Origin: CAMFLJ01 sp965279255
Lineage (GTDB): Bacteria; Actinomycetota; Acidimicrobiia; Acidimicrobiales; Acidimicrobilacustridaceae
Assembly: GCA_965279255.1 (NCBI GenBank)
Contig: OZ257146.1
Coordinates: 310,001 to 374,000, forward strand
DNA: 64,000 nucleotides
Reading direction: 5' to 3'
Part shown: positions 18,369 through 27,737 of the stretch, in pieces
Position numbering within the stretch: position 1 is the stretch's first letter
Layout: each line of letters opens with the position of its first letter
Translations under genes and position numbers: made by a program
The notes under the pieces: generated by a model
What the model was told of the DNA's origin: nothing
Databases searched by the model: none
What the model saw: the letters and a program-made list of their open reading frames with translations, nothing else

Positions 18369-18842
18369 TCAGGAGGGGTCGACCTGCTGGGCGAGGAACA
18401 GGGCCTCGCCGAGGGAGGCCACCAGGGCCAGCTGGGTCTCGAGCCAGTCGGCGTGCTCTTCCTCACCCTCGAGGATGTGCTCGAGCAGGTCACGGCTGCC
18501 GTGGTCGCCGCGGTCGTAGCAGAGCTCGATGCCGCGGGTGAGGCGCTCGATGGCCTCCTTCTCGACGTCGAGGGCCAGCTGCAGCTTCTCGGGGACGTCC
18601 TCGCCGACCCGGACGGTGCCGAGGCGCTGGAGGTTCGGCACGCCGTCGAGGTAGAGGATCCGCTCGATGAGGGCCTCGGCGTCCTTCATCTCGTCGATCG
18701 ACTCGTGCTTGAACTTGGCGCCGAGCTTGTCGAGACCCCAGTTGTCGCACATCTTGGCGTCGATGAAGTACTGGTTGATCGCCGTGAGCTCGGCGGTCAG
18801 GACCTCGTTGAGGATCTCGATGACGTCGGCGTGTCCTTGCAT
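18369..18842 (-). CDS. bfr: Bacterioferritin
   Basis: 157 residues, the normal length. Haem ligand M52 and ferroxidase ligands E18, E51, E94, E127 and H130 are present by alignment to E. coli Bfr, but position 54, usually His, is Asp (IDEMKDAEA, codon GAC). It stores iron as a mineral inside a 24-subunit shell. The bacterioferritin-associated ferredoxin gene lies 128 bases upstream on the same strand and both are downstream of two iron boxes, so IdeR-dependent expression is likely. Confidence 0.95.
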   Translation of the reverse strand: MQGHADVIEILNEVLTAELTAINQYFIDAKMCDNWGLDKLGAKFKHESIDEMKDAEALIERILYLDGVPNLQRLGTVRVGEDVPEKLQLALDVEKEAIERLTRGIELCYDRGDHGSRDLLEHILEGEEEHADWLETQLALVASLGEALFLAQQVDPS

Positions 18843-18970
18843 GAGGGGCTCCAGGGTTCAGGGCGGGGGGCCCGCAGGCGTGGCGCCAGCGTAGGCCCTG
18901 GCCCGAGGGGGCGCGACCCGTCAGCGGCGTCCCACGGGCTCGGTCGGTGTCGGTGCGGCGGGCGTGGGGA

Positions 18971-19186
18971 TCAGGCGGCGCTGCCGACGCGGGGACGGAT
19001 GCCGTAGGCGGCCTCCGGCGGCACGCCGAGGCGGCGGGCGACGGTCTCGGCCACGACCGGGAGGCAACCGCCGCAGTCGGTGCCCACGCCACAGATGTCG
19101 GCGACCTCGGGAACCGACCGGGCGCCGTCGTCGACGGCGGCCTCGATGTCCTTGTGGTTCACCACCTTGCAGTGGCAGACGATCAC
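18971..19186 (-). CDS. bfd: Bacterioferritin-associated ferredoxin (Bfd), [2Fe-2S]
   Basis: 71 residues from the GTG at 19186, which has GGGAGG four bases upstream; longer in-frame forms run into the iron-box region and are not family-like. Cluster cysteines: C4 and C6 in VIVCHCKVV and a CxxC in GTDCGGCLP. Bfd reduces the mineral core of bacterioferritin to release iron. It precedes bfr on the same strand and is the gene nearest the two iron boxes. Confidence 0.92.
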   Translation of the reverse strand: MIVCHCKVVNHKDIEAAVDDGARSVPEVADICGVGTDCGGCLPVVAETVARRLGVPPEAAYGIRPRVGSAA

Positions 19187-19238
19187 GTGACCTCCCGAAT
19201 GCCGGGGGAGGTTCCCCGGGCCGCTCCGAAACGTGGGC

Positions 19239-19252
19239 TTAGGTTGCCCTAA
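19239..19252 (-). promoter_or_regulatory. DtxR/IdeR-type iron box, promoter-proximal
   Basis: TTAGG-TTGC-CCTAA is a perfect inverted repeat close to the DtxR/IdeR consensus. It lies about 53 bases upstream of the bfd GTG. A TTGACG on the minus strand (19264-19269) would place it near the -10 region, though no good -10 hexamer is visible. Confidence 0.7.
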
Positions 19253-19314
19253 CACGAAGGATACGTCAAGCCGACCTTCGGCCCTACGCGGGGTTGCCAA
19301 AGGTCCCGGGTGGA

Positions 19315-19332
19315 TGTTAGGAATGCCTAACA
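19315..19332 (-). promoter_or_regulatory. DtxR/IdeR-type iron box, distal
   Basis: TGTTAGG-AATG-CCTAACA, perfect seven-base arms, centred 78 bases from the proximal box. A pair of boxes upstream of iron-storage genes resembles the IdeR-activated bacterioferritin promoter of mycobacteria. Confidence 0.7.
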
Positions 19333-19421
19333 CCTGGCCCGGGTCGTCCGCCGTTGAGGGGCGGCCGGCCGACCCGGGCCGAGGTGTTCGGACGGGGCCT
19401 GCGGGGCGACGAACTCCCTGG

Positions 19422-19967
19422 TCAGGACGGCGGGAGCTCGGCCAGCAGGCCGTACAGCGGGTCGTCGGGCCCGCGCCGGCTCGGGGTGTGGTCCTCGGGG
19501 GTCGGCCAGCGGTTTCCCTCGGCGAGGGCGGTGACCCACTCGGTCGTGGCGATGCGCCGGGCGATCAGCCACGGGCCGCCGTCGCGGCGCTCGAGCCGGT
19601 CGAGGTACCGGAACCCGACGGTGAGGTTGCGCCTCGGATCGGGGTCGTCGCTGCGATGGTGGGAGATGCCGTAGGTCTCGGCCACGGCGACGTCGCCCGC
19701 GATGGTGGCCAGGTGGTTGGCCACCAGGTGCATGGTGGCGTCGTAGCGCGACAGCAGCCGGAACGCCCACGTCACGAACTCGTCGATGGTGCCGTCGAAC
19801 GAGCCGTGGGTGTCGGTGGCGTCGGGGTGGTAGCAGCCGCGCACGAGCGCCTCGTCGAGGCGATCGATGCCACGGCAGTAGCGCAGGATCACCTCGTGCA
19901 CGGCCTGCTTGTCGAGCAGCTCGGCGAGAGCGGCGGGGTCGGGCCCGGCGGATGAAGGAACGGTCAC
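19422..19967 (-). CDS. SnoaL-like/NTF2-fold protein
   Basis: 181 residues. The opening ALLDKQAVHEVILRYCRGIDRLDEALVRGCYHPDATDTHGSF is typical of SnoaL_4-type proteins of the ring-hydroxylating dioxygenase beta-subunit/SnoaL superfamily, and the later TMHLVANHLATI and TVGFRYLDRLERRDGGPWLIARR complete the cone-shaped fold. Members are isomerases, dehydratases or binding proteins; which one is not visible. The GTG at 19967 is chosen because TACGCT on the minus strand (19976-19981) lies eight bases upstream. Confidence 0.82.
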   Translation of the reverse strand: MTVPSSAGPDPAALAELLDKQAVHEVILRYCRGIDRLDEALVRGCYHPDATDTHGSFDGTIDEFVTWAFRLLSRYDATMHLVANHLATIAGDVAVAETYGISHHRSDDPDPRRNLTVGFRYLDRLERRDGGPWLIARRIATTEWVTALAEGNRWPTPEDHTPSRRGPDDPLYGLLAELPPS

Positions 19968-19975
19968 GTCTACGG

Positions 19976-19981
19976 AGCGTA
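19976..19981 (-). promoter_or_regulatory. Leaderless-type -10 (TACGCT) of the SnoaL-like gene
   Basis: Minus-strand TACGCT ends eight bases before the GTG at 19967. Confidence 0.45.
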
Positions 19982-20066
19982 GGTTCCTGGTATCAACAAG
20001 TGGGCCTCCACGGCGGGGGATCGGGCACCAGGCCCGACCCGCACGCCTCGGGCCCGAAGGTTCTCC

Positions 20067-21617
20067 GTGTCCTCTCCCACCGCGACCAGCGCCTCGTCCG
20101 GCGTGCTCACCCTGACCCGTCGAGCCGTCGGCTCGCTGTGGGCCGGTGTCGCCGCGCTCCCGTGGGGTGCCCAGCTGGTGGCGGTCCTTGCCGCCACGAC
20201 GGTGATTGCCCGCTCGCCCGGGCTCCTCTACAACGGGATCTTCGACCGCGACGAGGCGTACCTCAGCGTGATGGGCGACGTCATGCGGGGCGGCGGCACC
20301 CTCTACGTCGACGTCATCGACCGCAAGCCGCCGCTCGTCCCGCTCGCCTACGACCTGGCCCGCAGCCTCAGCGTCGACATGCGGATGGTGCGCCTGCTGT
20401 GCGCCATCGCCGTGCTCGTCAACGGCGTGCTCGTCGCCCTGCTCGTGCGCCGCCTCGCCGACAGCCGCAACGCCGCCATCGCCGGTGGGGTGCTGGCCGT
20501 GCTCGGCACCGCCTGGTTCCTGCCCGCCGACGCCCAGGCCGCCAACTTCGAGCTGTGGGGCCTGGCCCCCGCCACCGGCGCGGTGCTGGCCGCGGTCATG
20601 GCGCGCGGCAAGGGGGCCACGGCCTGGCGGTGGTTCCTGGCGGCCGGTGCGCTCGTGGCCGTGGCCGCCCACGCCAAGCAGCCCTACATCGCCGCCGGCC
20701 TGCCCGTGGCGTTCGAGGCGGTGCGGGCCCACGCGGGCCGCCGGCGCAACATCGTCGCCGGCGCCGCGGGTGCCGTGCTCGCCACCCTGCCGTTGCTCGT
20801 GCTCGTCGACCTCGGCTCACTGTGGCGCTGGGCCTGGGCCGACAACGGCGACTACCTCGACGGCGGCCTCTCCACCGCCCGGGCGCTCGGTGTCGGCCTC
20901 GGGCTCACCGTGGTGTTCCTCTGCTTCCACCTGCCGCTGCTCTACGGGTTCTGGGCCGCGGCCACCCGTCGGGTGAAGCTCGACCCGGCGGTGCTGGTGT
21001 GGGCGCTGGCGTCGCTGGCGGTCATCCCGCTGGGCCTGCGCTTCTTCGGCCACTACTACCAGCAGCTGGTGCCGCCGCTCGCCGTGCTCTCCGGGGTCGC
21101 CCTGGCCACGGCCTCCCGGTGGGCGTGGCGTGTCGTCGGTGCCACCGCGGCCGTCGCCACGGCCGTGCTGCTCGTGGTGTCGTTCGCCCACCGGCCCGAC
21201 CTCACCAACTTCACCGCCCTGGGGCGCTACGTGCAGCGCACCACGGCCCCCGACGACCGCATCCTCGTCTGGGGGGCCCTCCCCGACGTGTACGTCTCGG
21301 CCCAACGCCAGCCCGCAGGTGTGTTCCTCCACGACGGCTACCTCACCGGCAACTGGGCCAGCCGCTCGACCGCGCTCGACCCGTCGGTCGCGGCCGAGGA
21401 GCCCTTCCGCGAGCGGTGGGACCTGTTCTTCGAGGACTTCGCCGGTGATCCGCCGGAGCTGGTGATCGACGCCGCCCGGCCCGGCACCGACTGGGCGGCC
21501 TACCCGCCGAGCCGGTACCCCCTGGGCGCCGTGCTCGAGCAGTGCTACGAGCAGGTCGCTCCGATCGACGGCCTGCCGATCTGGCGCCGCGACCACGTGG
21601 CCTGCCCGACGCCGTAG
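20067..21617 (+). CDS. GT-C membrane glycosyltransferase (ArnT/PMT-like, family 39-like)
   Basis: 516 residues, GTG start with GAAGG upstream. An N-terminal basic stretch is followed by about ten hydrophobic segments. The first extracytoplasmic loop carries the acidic catalytic-type motif IFDRDEAYLSVMGDVMRGGGTLYVDVIDRKPP, characteristic of GT-C enzymes that use polyprenyl-phosphate sugars. A soluble C-terminal part of about 140 residues follows (VQRTTAPDDRILVWGALPDVYV). It probably glycosylates a lipid, glycan or protein outside the membrane; the acceptor is unknown. Confidence 0.82.
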   Translation: MSSPTATSASSGVLTLTRRAVGSLWAGVAALPWGAQLVAVLAATTVIARSPGLLYNGIFDRDEAYLSVMGDVMRGGGTLYVDVIDRKPPLVPLAYDLARSLSVDMRMVRLLCAIAVLVNGVLVALLVRRLADSRNAAIAGGVLAVLGTAWFLPADAQAANFELWGLAPATGAVLAAVMARGKGATAWRWFLAAGALVAVAAHAKQPYIAAGLPVAFEAVRAHAGRRRNIVAGAAGAVLATLPLLVLVDLGSLWRWAWADNGDYLDGGLSTARALGVGLGLTVVFLCFHLPLLYGFWAAATRRVKLDPAVLVWALASLAVIPLGLRFFGHYYQQLVPPLAVLSGVALATASRWAWRVVGATAAVATAVLLVVSFAHRPDLTNFTALGRYVQRTTAPDDRILVWGALPDVYVSAQRQPAGVFLHDGYLTGNWASRSTALDPSVAAEEPFRERWDLFFEDFAGDPPELVIDAARPGTDWAAYPPSRYPLGAVLEQCYEQVAPIDGLPIWRRDHVACPTP

Positions 21618-21659
21618 CGGCCGACGGCGGGCAGGCGCGAGCGCGGGCGACCCGGCGGG

Positions 21660-22418
21660 TCAGTCGACGGCGGTGGTGCCACCGTCGACGATGAACGACT
21701 GGCCGGTGATGAACGACGCGCCGTTGCTCAGCAGGAAGGCGACGGGCTCGCCGATCTCGCGGGGCTGACCGAGGCGGCCGAGGGGGGCGCTCGACTGGAA
21801 CCCCTCCTGGACACCGGGGACCTGCAGGGCGGGGGCGAGCATCGGCGTCTCGATGTAGCCGGGGCACACCGCGTTGACGCGCACGCCCTGCGGGCCGAGG
21901 TGCTGGGCCATCGAGCGCACGGCGCCGAGCATGCCGGCCTTCGACGCGCAGTAGGCGGGGATGGCGGCGTTGCCGATCCAGCCCTCGATGGAGGAGATGC
22001 CGACGACGGCGGAGCCCGGGTTCGCGGTGAGCTCGCTCAGCAGCGCCTGCACCAGCATGGGGAAGGCGGTGAGGTTGATGGAGAGCACGAAGTCCCAGCC
22101 CTCGCGGCTGATGGACCCGACGGGCTCGGCCAGCACGGTGCCGGCGGCGTGCACGAGGCCGCCGATGGGGCCGACCGCGGCGCGGCTCTGCTCGATGGCG
22201 CCCGGGTAGTTCGCCGCGTCGCTCACGTCGACGCCGAGACCGACGGCGGCCACGCCATGGGCGGAGGCCAGCCCGGCGGCGGCCTCGGCCGCAGCGTCGG
22301 CGTTCAGGTCCCAGAGCGCGACGGCCCGGCCCTGCTCGGCGAGCGCGGTGGCGCTGGCCAGGCCGATGCCCGATGCGCCGCCGGTGACGATGACCGCGGT
22401 CGTGACGTCGTTCCCCAT
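21660..22418 (-). CDS. SDR-family oxidoreductase
   Basis: 252 residues, classical short-chain dehydrogenase. Cofactor motif [11 protein letters not shown](P)-adenine site Asp in GVDVSDAA, catalytic Ser in GISSIEG and Tyr-Lys in YCASK, C-terminal [12 protein letters not shown]. The substrate is unknown. The ATG has AGGGGGATCAC upstream. Its leader carries three tandem 16-base repeats (22438-22485). A PadR regulator gene lies just upstream on the same strand. Confidence 0.9.
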   Translation of the reverse strand: MGNDVTTAVIVTGGASGIGLASATALAEQGRAVALWDLNADAAAEAAAGLASAHGVAAVGLGVDVSDAANYPGAIEQSRAAVGPIGGLVHAAGTVLAEPVGSISREGWDFVLSINLTAFPMLVQALLSELTANPGSAVVGISSIEGWIGNAAIPAYCASKAGMLGAVRSMAQHLGPQGVRVNAVCPGYIETPMLAPALQVPGVQEGFQSSAPLGRLGQPREIGEPVAFLLSNGASFITGQSFIVDGGTTAVD

Positions 22419-22437
22419 GTGTGATCCCCCTGCTGTC

Positions 22438-22485
22438 GTTGTGATGGTGGTGCGTTGTAGTGGTGCTGCGTTGTGATGGTGGTGC
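22438..22485 (-). repeat. Three tandem 16-bp repeats in the SDR leader
   Basis: Units at 22438-22453, 22454-22469 and 22470-22485; the first and third are identical (GTTGTGATGGTGGTGC on the plus strand) and the second differs at a few positions. A degenerate fourth follows. In the mRNA of the leftward gene this gives a C/A-rich unstructured leader. Confidence 0.8.
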
Positions 22486-22502
22486 GGTGATGCGGTGGCG
22501 GC

Positions 22503-23084
22503 TCAGCGGCCGTTGGTGTCGAGCTGGTCGAGGTCGGCGAGCATCTGGTCGGTGAGGGCGAGCTCGTCCTCGATGCGCCGGCAGGTCCACCGGCCGACGA
22601 GGGCCGGGTAGGCCCAGTCCGGCTCGGTGGCCGCGGTGTCGGCGGAGAGGCGCGCGGCCTCGAGCTCGGCCCGGAGGGTGGCCCGATGGGCCTCGATCTG
22701 CTGGCGGAGCCGGTCGGGCGGAGCCATGTGGCCGAGCCACAGACGCAGCATGAGGCCGTGCTTGAGGACGGTGGCCTCGGGATCGGTCTCGACCTGCCAG
22801 CGCTCGAGCGCCTCGCGCCCGGCCGGCGTGATGGCGTAGACCCGCTTGCCCCGGACGTCGTCGCGGGCGACCACGTGGCTCACGACGAGGCCGAGGTCCT
22901 CGAGGCGGCGCAACTCGGCGTAGATCTGGCTGGTGGCCGGGCTCCAGTAGAAGAACCGGAGGATGGAGTCGGCCCACTGCTTGATGTCGTAGCCCGAGAG
23001 CTCGCGCTCGAAGCTGAGCAGGCCGAGCACCGCCCACGCGGTGGCGGGGATGGCGGGCAGCTCGTTCCCCTCGTCGGCGCTCAC
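22503..23084 (-). CDS. PadR-family transcriptional regulator
   Basis: 193 residues. The N-terminal winged helix is typical: AWAVLGLLSFERELSGYDIKQWADSILRFFYWSPATSQIYAELRRLEDLGLVVSH, then RGKRVYAITPAGREALERW, followed by the C-terminal dimerisation helices (Vir_act_alpha_C type). PadR proteins repress nearby detoxification or catabolic genes in response to small ligands. It lies directly upstream of the SDR on the same strand and may control it; the GTG start lacks an obvious binding site. Confidence 0.9.
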   Translation of the reverse strand: MSADEGNELPAIPATAWAVLGLLSFERELSGYDIKQWADSILRFFYWSPATSQIYAELRRLEDLGLVVSHVVARDDVRGKRVYAITPAGREALERWQVETDPEATVLKHGLMLRLWLGHMAPPDRLRQQIEAHRATLRAELEAARLSADTAATEPDWAYPALVGRWTCRRIEDELALTDQMLADLDQLDTNGR

Positions 23085-23151
23085 CGGGCCATCCCACCAC
23101 AGGCCCGGTGGACCTTCAACCAGGACTACTCCGGTTCGGAGTGAGGGCCGG

Positions 23152-24594
23152 TCAGGCCGGAGGGGGCCAGGGGGCGAGGCGGGGCCAGGGCAGGGCCTCC
23201 TCGATCGCCAGCGCGAGGCGCAGGAGGGTGGCCTCGCTGCCGAGGCGCCCGGCGAACTGGAGGCCGAAGGGCAGGCCGTTGCCGTCGAGCCCGGAGGGGA
23301 TCGACATCGCCGGCTGGCCGGTCACGTTGAACACGCCCGTGAAGTCGGTGAAGCGGCCGGCGCGGGTGAACATCGACTGGAGGTCGTTGGCGTTCAGGTA
23401 CCCCAGCTCGGGCACCGGCTCGACGATCGTCGGGGTGAGCCACAGGTCATGGGTGCGGTGGAACTGGCCGAGGTCGTGGCTGACCTTCTCCATCGCCAAC
23501 TGGGCCCGCACCAGGGCGGTGGCCGGCGCGGCCGAGAGGCCGTCGTGCACGGCCCGGGTGAGGGCCTCGAGGTCATCGTCGGCCAGCTCGCGGCCGAGCT
23601 CGGCGAGGCGGTCCTCGATGGCCACGGCCGACACCGCGCCCATGATCGTGCTCATCGCCGTGGTGACCTGGGCGGGGTCGTAGACGGGCGAGGCCTCCTC
23701 GACACGGTGGCCCATCTCCAGCAGCACCTCGATCATGCGCTCCATGGCCGCGAGCGAGGCGGGGTGGCCCTCGTTGCCGGCCACCGAGGTGGTGGCGTAG
23801 GCGATGCGCAGGGACTCGGGTGCCGTGCCCAGGGCGGCGGTGAACGAGCCCTCCGGCGGGGCCGACGGCGCCGGGTAGGCGTCACCGGGCACCGGGCCGG
23901 CGATGGCGTCGAGCAGGGCGGCGCTGTCGCGCACCGTGCGGGTCACGGCGTGGCCGATGGCGAGCGGATAGGGGCCCACCCCCGGTGCCGGCCACGCAGG
24001 GGTGCGGCCGCGGGTCGGCTTGAGCCCGAACAGCCCGCACGACGAGGCTGGGATGCGGATGGACCCGCCGCCGTCGTTGGCGTGGGCGGCGGGCACGATG
24101 CCGGCGGCGACCGAGGCGGCCGACCCGCCCGAGGAGCCGCCGACCGAGTGGGTCGCGCGCCACGGGTTGCGGGTCGGCCCGTGCAGCAGCGGCTCGGTGC
24201 TGGCGTTCTTGCCCATCTCCGGGGTGTTGGTGTTGCCGAGGACGAGCAGGCCGGCGGCCTTGAAGCGGCGGGTGAGCTCGCAGTCCTCGGTGGCCACGTT
24301 GTCGGCCCAGAGCCGTGAGCCGCGGGTGGAGGGGAGCCCGGCGACGTCGCAGCCGAGGTCCTTCACCAGGAACGGCACGCCGGCGAGGGGACCGGTGGGG
24401 CCGGCGTCGGCCTCGGCCAGCGCCTCGTCGTACCGGGTGGCGAGCACGGCGTTGAGGGTGCCGTTGCGGGCCTCGATGCGGGCGATCGACGCCTCCGCCA
24501 GCTGCCGGGCCGAGATCTCACCGGCGGCCACCAGGCCGGCGAGTCCGACGGCGTCCTGGTCGTCGAGCAGCGCGTCGATGTCGTGGTCGGCCAT
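23152..24594 (-). CDS. Amidase signature family protein
   Basis: 480 residues from the ATG at 24594 (AGGGGGA upstream). The Ser-cisSer-Lys triad is complete: Lys in FLVKDLG, cis-Ser in GGSSGGSAA and nucleophilic Ser in [11 protein letters not shown]. The family hydrolyses amides; members include 6-aminohexanoate-cyclic-dimer hydrolase and GatA-like enzymes, and no GatB/GatC partner is present, so a catabolic amidase is likely. It is divergent from an SDR gene, with 150 bases between their starts. Confidence 0.9.
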   Translation of the reverse strand: MADHDIDALLDDQDAVGLAGLVAAGEISARQLAEASIARIEARNGTLNAVLATRYDEALAEADAGPTGPLAGVPFLVKDLGCDVAGLPSTRGSRLWADNVATEDCELTRRFKAAGLLVLGNTNTPEMGKNASTEPLLHGPTRNPWRATHSVGGSSGGSAASVAAGIVPAAHANDGGGSIRIPASSCGLFGLKPTRGRTPAWPAPGVGPYPLAIGHAVTRTVRDSAALLDAIAGPVPGDAYPAPSAPPEGSFTAALGTAPESLRIAYATTSVAGNEGHPASLAAMERMIEVLLEMGHRVEEASPVYDPAQVTTAMSTIMGAVSAVAIEDRLAELGRELADDDLEALTRAVHDGLSAAPATALVRAQLAMEKVSHDLGQFHRTHDLWLTPTIVEPVPELGYLNANDLQSMFTRAGRFTDFTGVFNVTGQPAMSIPSGLDGNGLPFGLQFAGRLGSEATLLRLALAIEEALPWPRLAPWPPPA

Positions 24595-24744
24595 GGGTCC
24601 CCCTGCGATGCCGCGGCGCCGGGCCCGATCAGCCCGACGCGGTGTGGCCGCAGCTTGGCACGGCGACGGTCGTCCGGACGTGGCCGACGCGGCGCGGCGC
24701 GGTCCTCCGGGGGTCGCCGGAGCGGTGCTGCTAGACACGCCGAC

Positions 24745-25530
24745 ATGGCAGACACGGGGGTCCTGGCCGGCACACGAGCGATCATCGTCGGGGGCAGCAG
24801 CGGCATCGGGCTGGCGACGGCGCGCCTGCTGGCGGCCGATGGCTGCCGGGTGACGATCGCCGGGCGCGACGAGGCCCGGCTCACCGGCGCGGTGGTCGGG
24901 CTGGCGGCCGAGGGGCTCGAGGTCCACCCCGTGCAGTGCGACACGCTCGTGGCCTCCGACGTGGCCCGGGCCGTCGAGGTGGCCTGCGAGGGCGACCGGC
25001 TCGACATCGCCGTCACCGTGCCCGGCGGGGGGACGCCGATGAACGTCCTCGACTACGAGCCCGAGCAGTTCTCGGCCGAGGTCGACAAGAACGTGTTCCC
25101 GGTCTTCACCCTGCTCAAGTACGCGGGGGAGCGCATGGCCGAGGGCGGCTCGTTCGTCGCCGTGTCGTCGACCGCCGCGGTGTTCTCGACCCGTGGCCTG
25201 GCGTCGTACCGGGCCGGGAAGGCGGCGGTCGACGCGCTGGTCGACGTGGCCGCCGACGAGCTGGGGGAGAGGGGCATCCGGGTGAACTCGGTGCGCCCCG
25301 GCCTCACCCGCACGGAGAGCACGGCCGGCATCTTCGCCAACCAGGGCCTGCTCTCGCGCTTCATCGAGCAGCAGGCGATCGCCCGGGGTGGCGAGGCGGT
25401 CGACATCGGTGCCGCCATCCGCTTCCTCGCCGGCCCCGAGTCGTCGTGGATCACCGGCCAGCACCTCACGGTCGACGGCGGCCACACGCTGCGGGCCATG
25501 CCCGACATGCGCCCGACCCCGCCCGCCTGA
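24745..25530 (+). CDS. SDR-family oxidoreductase
   Basis: 261 residues, ATG at 24745. Cofactor motif GGSSGIG, catalytic Ser in [14 protein letters not shown] as the Tyr-Lys pair, and the family C-terminus [13 protein letters not shown]. The usual NNAG is replaced by VPGGG, seen in some divergent SDRs. The substrate is unknown. Divergent from the amidase gene. Confidence 0.88.
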   Translation: MADTGVLAGTRAIIVGGSSGIGLATARLLAADGCRVTIAGRDEARLTGAVVGLAAEGLEVHPVQCDTLVASDVARAVEVACEGDRLDIAVTVPGGGTPMNVLDYEPEQFSAEVDKNVFPVFTLLKYAGERMAEGGSFVAVSSTAAVFSTRGLASYRAGKAAVDALVDVAADELGERGIRVNSVRPGLTRTESTAGIFANQGLLSRFIEQQAIARGGEAVDIGAAIRFLAGPESSWITGQHLTVDGGHTLRAMPDMRPTPPA

Positions 25531-25561
25531 CCCGTCGCGCCGCAGGCCGGAGGCCGTGCGC

Positions 25562-26923
25562 TCACTCGCCGGGCTGAGCGATGGCCCGGCCCTCGGCGTC
25601 GACCCTCAACGGCATGGCGTCGAGGGCGGCATCGAGCTGCGCTCGGTCGACGAGCTGCAGCGTCGGGAGGACGCTGCGGAGGATGGCGCCCTGGCTCGGG
25701 ATCGGGCAGTGGAACACCCCCTCGCCGTCGGGACCGACGCCGGGGTTCTGGGAAGGTCCGTCGAGGTAGAGCTCCATCACGTGCCCGTCCTGCAGCCAGG
25801 TCGCCTGTGCAGCGCTGGTGAAGTCCCAGTCGTCAGAGAACCCGACGCCGCCTCCACACCCGACGTACACGGTGCCGAGGGCCTCGGAGTCGAGGCGCTC
25901 GACTCGCGGGGACCCGGCCTCGCCCACCCCGAGCAAGCCCTGGAGGTTCTGCGGGGTGGCCCGGTACCCCGCCCCCAGCCGGGTTCGCATCAGGTGCATG
26001 CGGGTGCCGTCGGGCAGGGTGAAGCGGAAGAGGACGTTGTCGCCGAAGACCCGGCCCTCGACGCCGGTCGCATCCAAAGGAGGAAGGGTGTAGGGAGCTC
26101 CGTCGGCGACGATCACCGGCGTCGTGTCATCCGTGGCGACCGCGTCGCTGGAGGGCTCCACCCACCCGTGATCGGTGACGAACGTCTGCCACGAGGCGCC
26201 GTCGACGAGGCGCATCGACGCGACCGTGTCGACCATCCGCTGGTTCAGCCGCTGGGAGCCGACGACGTCGTCGGGCAGGTCGGGCCAGCCGCAGTCGGTG
26301 ACGTTGCCGTTGGGGTTCAGCGGGTAGAGGGAGATCGTCCGGTCGCCGACGACCCAGGTCGCACCCCCGTAGTACATCCGGGGGTCGCCCGGCGGACGCT
26401 CGGTCGTTCCGCTGCAGCCGAGGAGGACCTTCCCGGCACCGGGCAGGTCGACGCTGGTGCCGTTGTACCGGTTGGTGCCCGGCTCCAGGCCCTCGAGGAA
26501 CGTGGTGCCGTCCGTGGTCTCGGGCGGTCCGTCGGTCTGCGACAGGGCGTACAGGTCCCCGTCGATCACGAACGTGATGGACGAGCGGCCCGCTTCGGGG
26601 CTCCGGATCAGGATGTCGGTCGCCGCTGCCGGCGGGACGACGTACCGCCCGTCCGGTGCGCCGCCACCGGGCTTGTCGGTGGTCACCCCGACGGATCGAT
26701 CACCGTCGCGGGAGACGACCACCGCCGCCGAGCCGAGGACGAGCACCAGGACGGCCGCGGCGGCGATCACCCAGGTGCGGCGGTGGCGTCGGCGAGTAGC
26801 GGTGGCGCTGATGGTCGCCCACTGGCGGGCGCCGGGGTGGACGCCGTCGGTGAGGCTGTCGAGGTCGAGGCCGTCGAAGCTCTCAGCCCTCAGGTCGTCG
26901 TCGGGGGTTCGGGGGTCGGTCAT
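25562..26923 (-). CDS. Membrane protein of unknown function, partner of ECF sigma factor
   Basis: 453 residues. The ATG overlaps the stop of the sigma gene (ATGA), a typical anti-sigma arrangement. A cytoplasmic N-terminus of about 45 residues contains no zinc-binding anti-sigma motif; one membrane segment follows at about 51-71 (WVIAAAAVLVLVLGSAAVVV), then a large extracytoplasmic domain of about 380 residues with repeated structural themes (CGWPDLPDDVVGSQRLN, YVGCGGGVGFSDDW). Role as sigma regulator is inferred from position; the outer domain was not recognised. Confidence 0.75.
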   Translation of the reverse strand: MTDPRTPDDDLRAESFDGLDLDSLTDGVHPGARQWATISATATRRRHRRTWVIAAAAVLVLVLGSAAVVVSRDGDRSVGVTTDKPGGGAPDGRYVVPPAAATDILIRSPEAGRSSITFVIDGDLYALSQTDGPPETTDGTTFLEGLEPGTNRYNGTSVDLPGAGKVLLGCSGTTERPPGDPRMYYGGATWVVGDRTISLYPLNPNGNVTDCGWPDLPDDVVGSQRLNQRMVDTVASMRLVDGASWQTFVTDHGWVEPSSDAVATDDTTPVIVADGAPYTLPPLDATGVEGRVFGDNVLFRFTLPDGTRMHLMRTRLGAGYRATPQNLQGLLGVGEAGSPRVERLDSEALGTVYVGCGGGVGFSDDWDFTSAAQATWLQDGHVMELYLDGPSQNPGVGPDGEGVFHCPIPSQGAILRSVLPTLQLVDRAQLDAALDAMPLRVDAEGRAIAQPGE

Positions 26924-27504
26924 CGCTGGTCCTCCAACTGCTCGCGCAGGGCGGCGAGGCCGCGGTGCAGGTGGGCCTTGACGGTCCCTTCGGCGATCGA
27001 GAGCTCCCGGGCGGTCTCGGCGGTGGAGAGCTCGCCGAAGTAGCGCAGGGCCACGACCTCCCGCTGGCGGGCCGGCAGCGACGCCAGGGCCTGCAGCACG
27101 GCGTCGCGGCGGGCGTTGCCGGCTGCTGTGGCCTCGGCCGACGGCGCCGCCTCCACCGCTCGCAGGGGCACGACCTTGCGGCGGAAGCGGCTGCGGCACA
27201 GGTTGATCACCGCCGAACGGACGTAGGGCAGGGGGTCGGCCTGGTCGTTCAGGCCGCCCCACCGGGCGAGGGTGCGCACGAAGGCCTCCTGCACGATCTC
27301 CTCGGCACCATCGGTGCCGCCGAGGATCGTCCGAGCCAGCCCCACCAGCCGGGGATAGGCCTCGAGGTACACCGTCTCGAGGGCCGCGCCCTGGGAGACG
27401 ATCAGGACCGGTGGTTCCGCCTCCGGTCCTGGCCCGTGCACCTCGACACCCTCCGCCACCCGTGCGCCCCCTGCTCTGGCATCCGCCGCCATCGGTGTCA
27501 TCAC
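26920..27504 (-). CDS. ECF RNA polymerase sigma factor (SigE/SigM-like)
   Basis: 194 residues. Region 2 (LETVYLEAYPRLVGLARTILGGTDGAEEIVQEAFVRTLARW) and region 4 (LPARQREVVALRYFGELSTAETARELSIAEGTVKAHLHRGLAALREQL) are complete; an N-terminal extension of about 35 residues is not family-like, so the true start could be internal. It directs polymerase to a regulon not visible here. The downstream overlapping membrane protein is its presumed regulator. The 234-base gap to the next gene is divergent. Confidence 0.92.
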   Translation of the reverse strand: MMTPMAADARAGGARVAEGVEVHGPGPEAEPPVLIVSQGAALETVYLEAYPRLVGLARTILGGTDGAEEIVQEAFVRTLARWGGLNDQADPLPYVRSAVINLCRSRFRRKVVPLRAVEAAPSAEATAAGNARRDAVLQALASLPARQREVVALRYFGELSTAETARELSIAEGTVKAHLHRGLAALREQLEDQR

Positions 27505-27737
27505 TGGAGGAGACGTCCGAGGCCCGGATCGGTTTACCGGCGATGCGGAGGATCTGCCAGTGGTCGAGAGGAACGCAACGGTCCACCAGGGACCCTCCCG
27601 GAGCGACGGCCCACCCTCGAGATCCGCTCAATTGTTGGTCGGCGAACGGTTTGGTCCGGTGCATCGGCTGATGTGCTGGCTAAGGTCGCGCCCCGGCAGA
27701 CGAGTCGTTCGTCGCCAGCACGTGCCTAGGAGGCTCC

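Noticed and set aside
24732..24737. TAGACA as another leaderless -10 for the SDR at 24745
   Set aside because: The sixth base is A instead of T, so it does not match the pattern used for the other genes.
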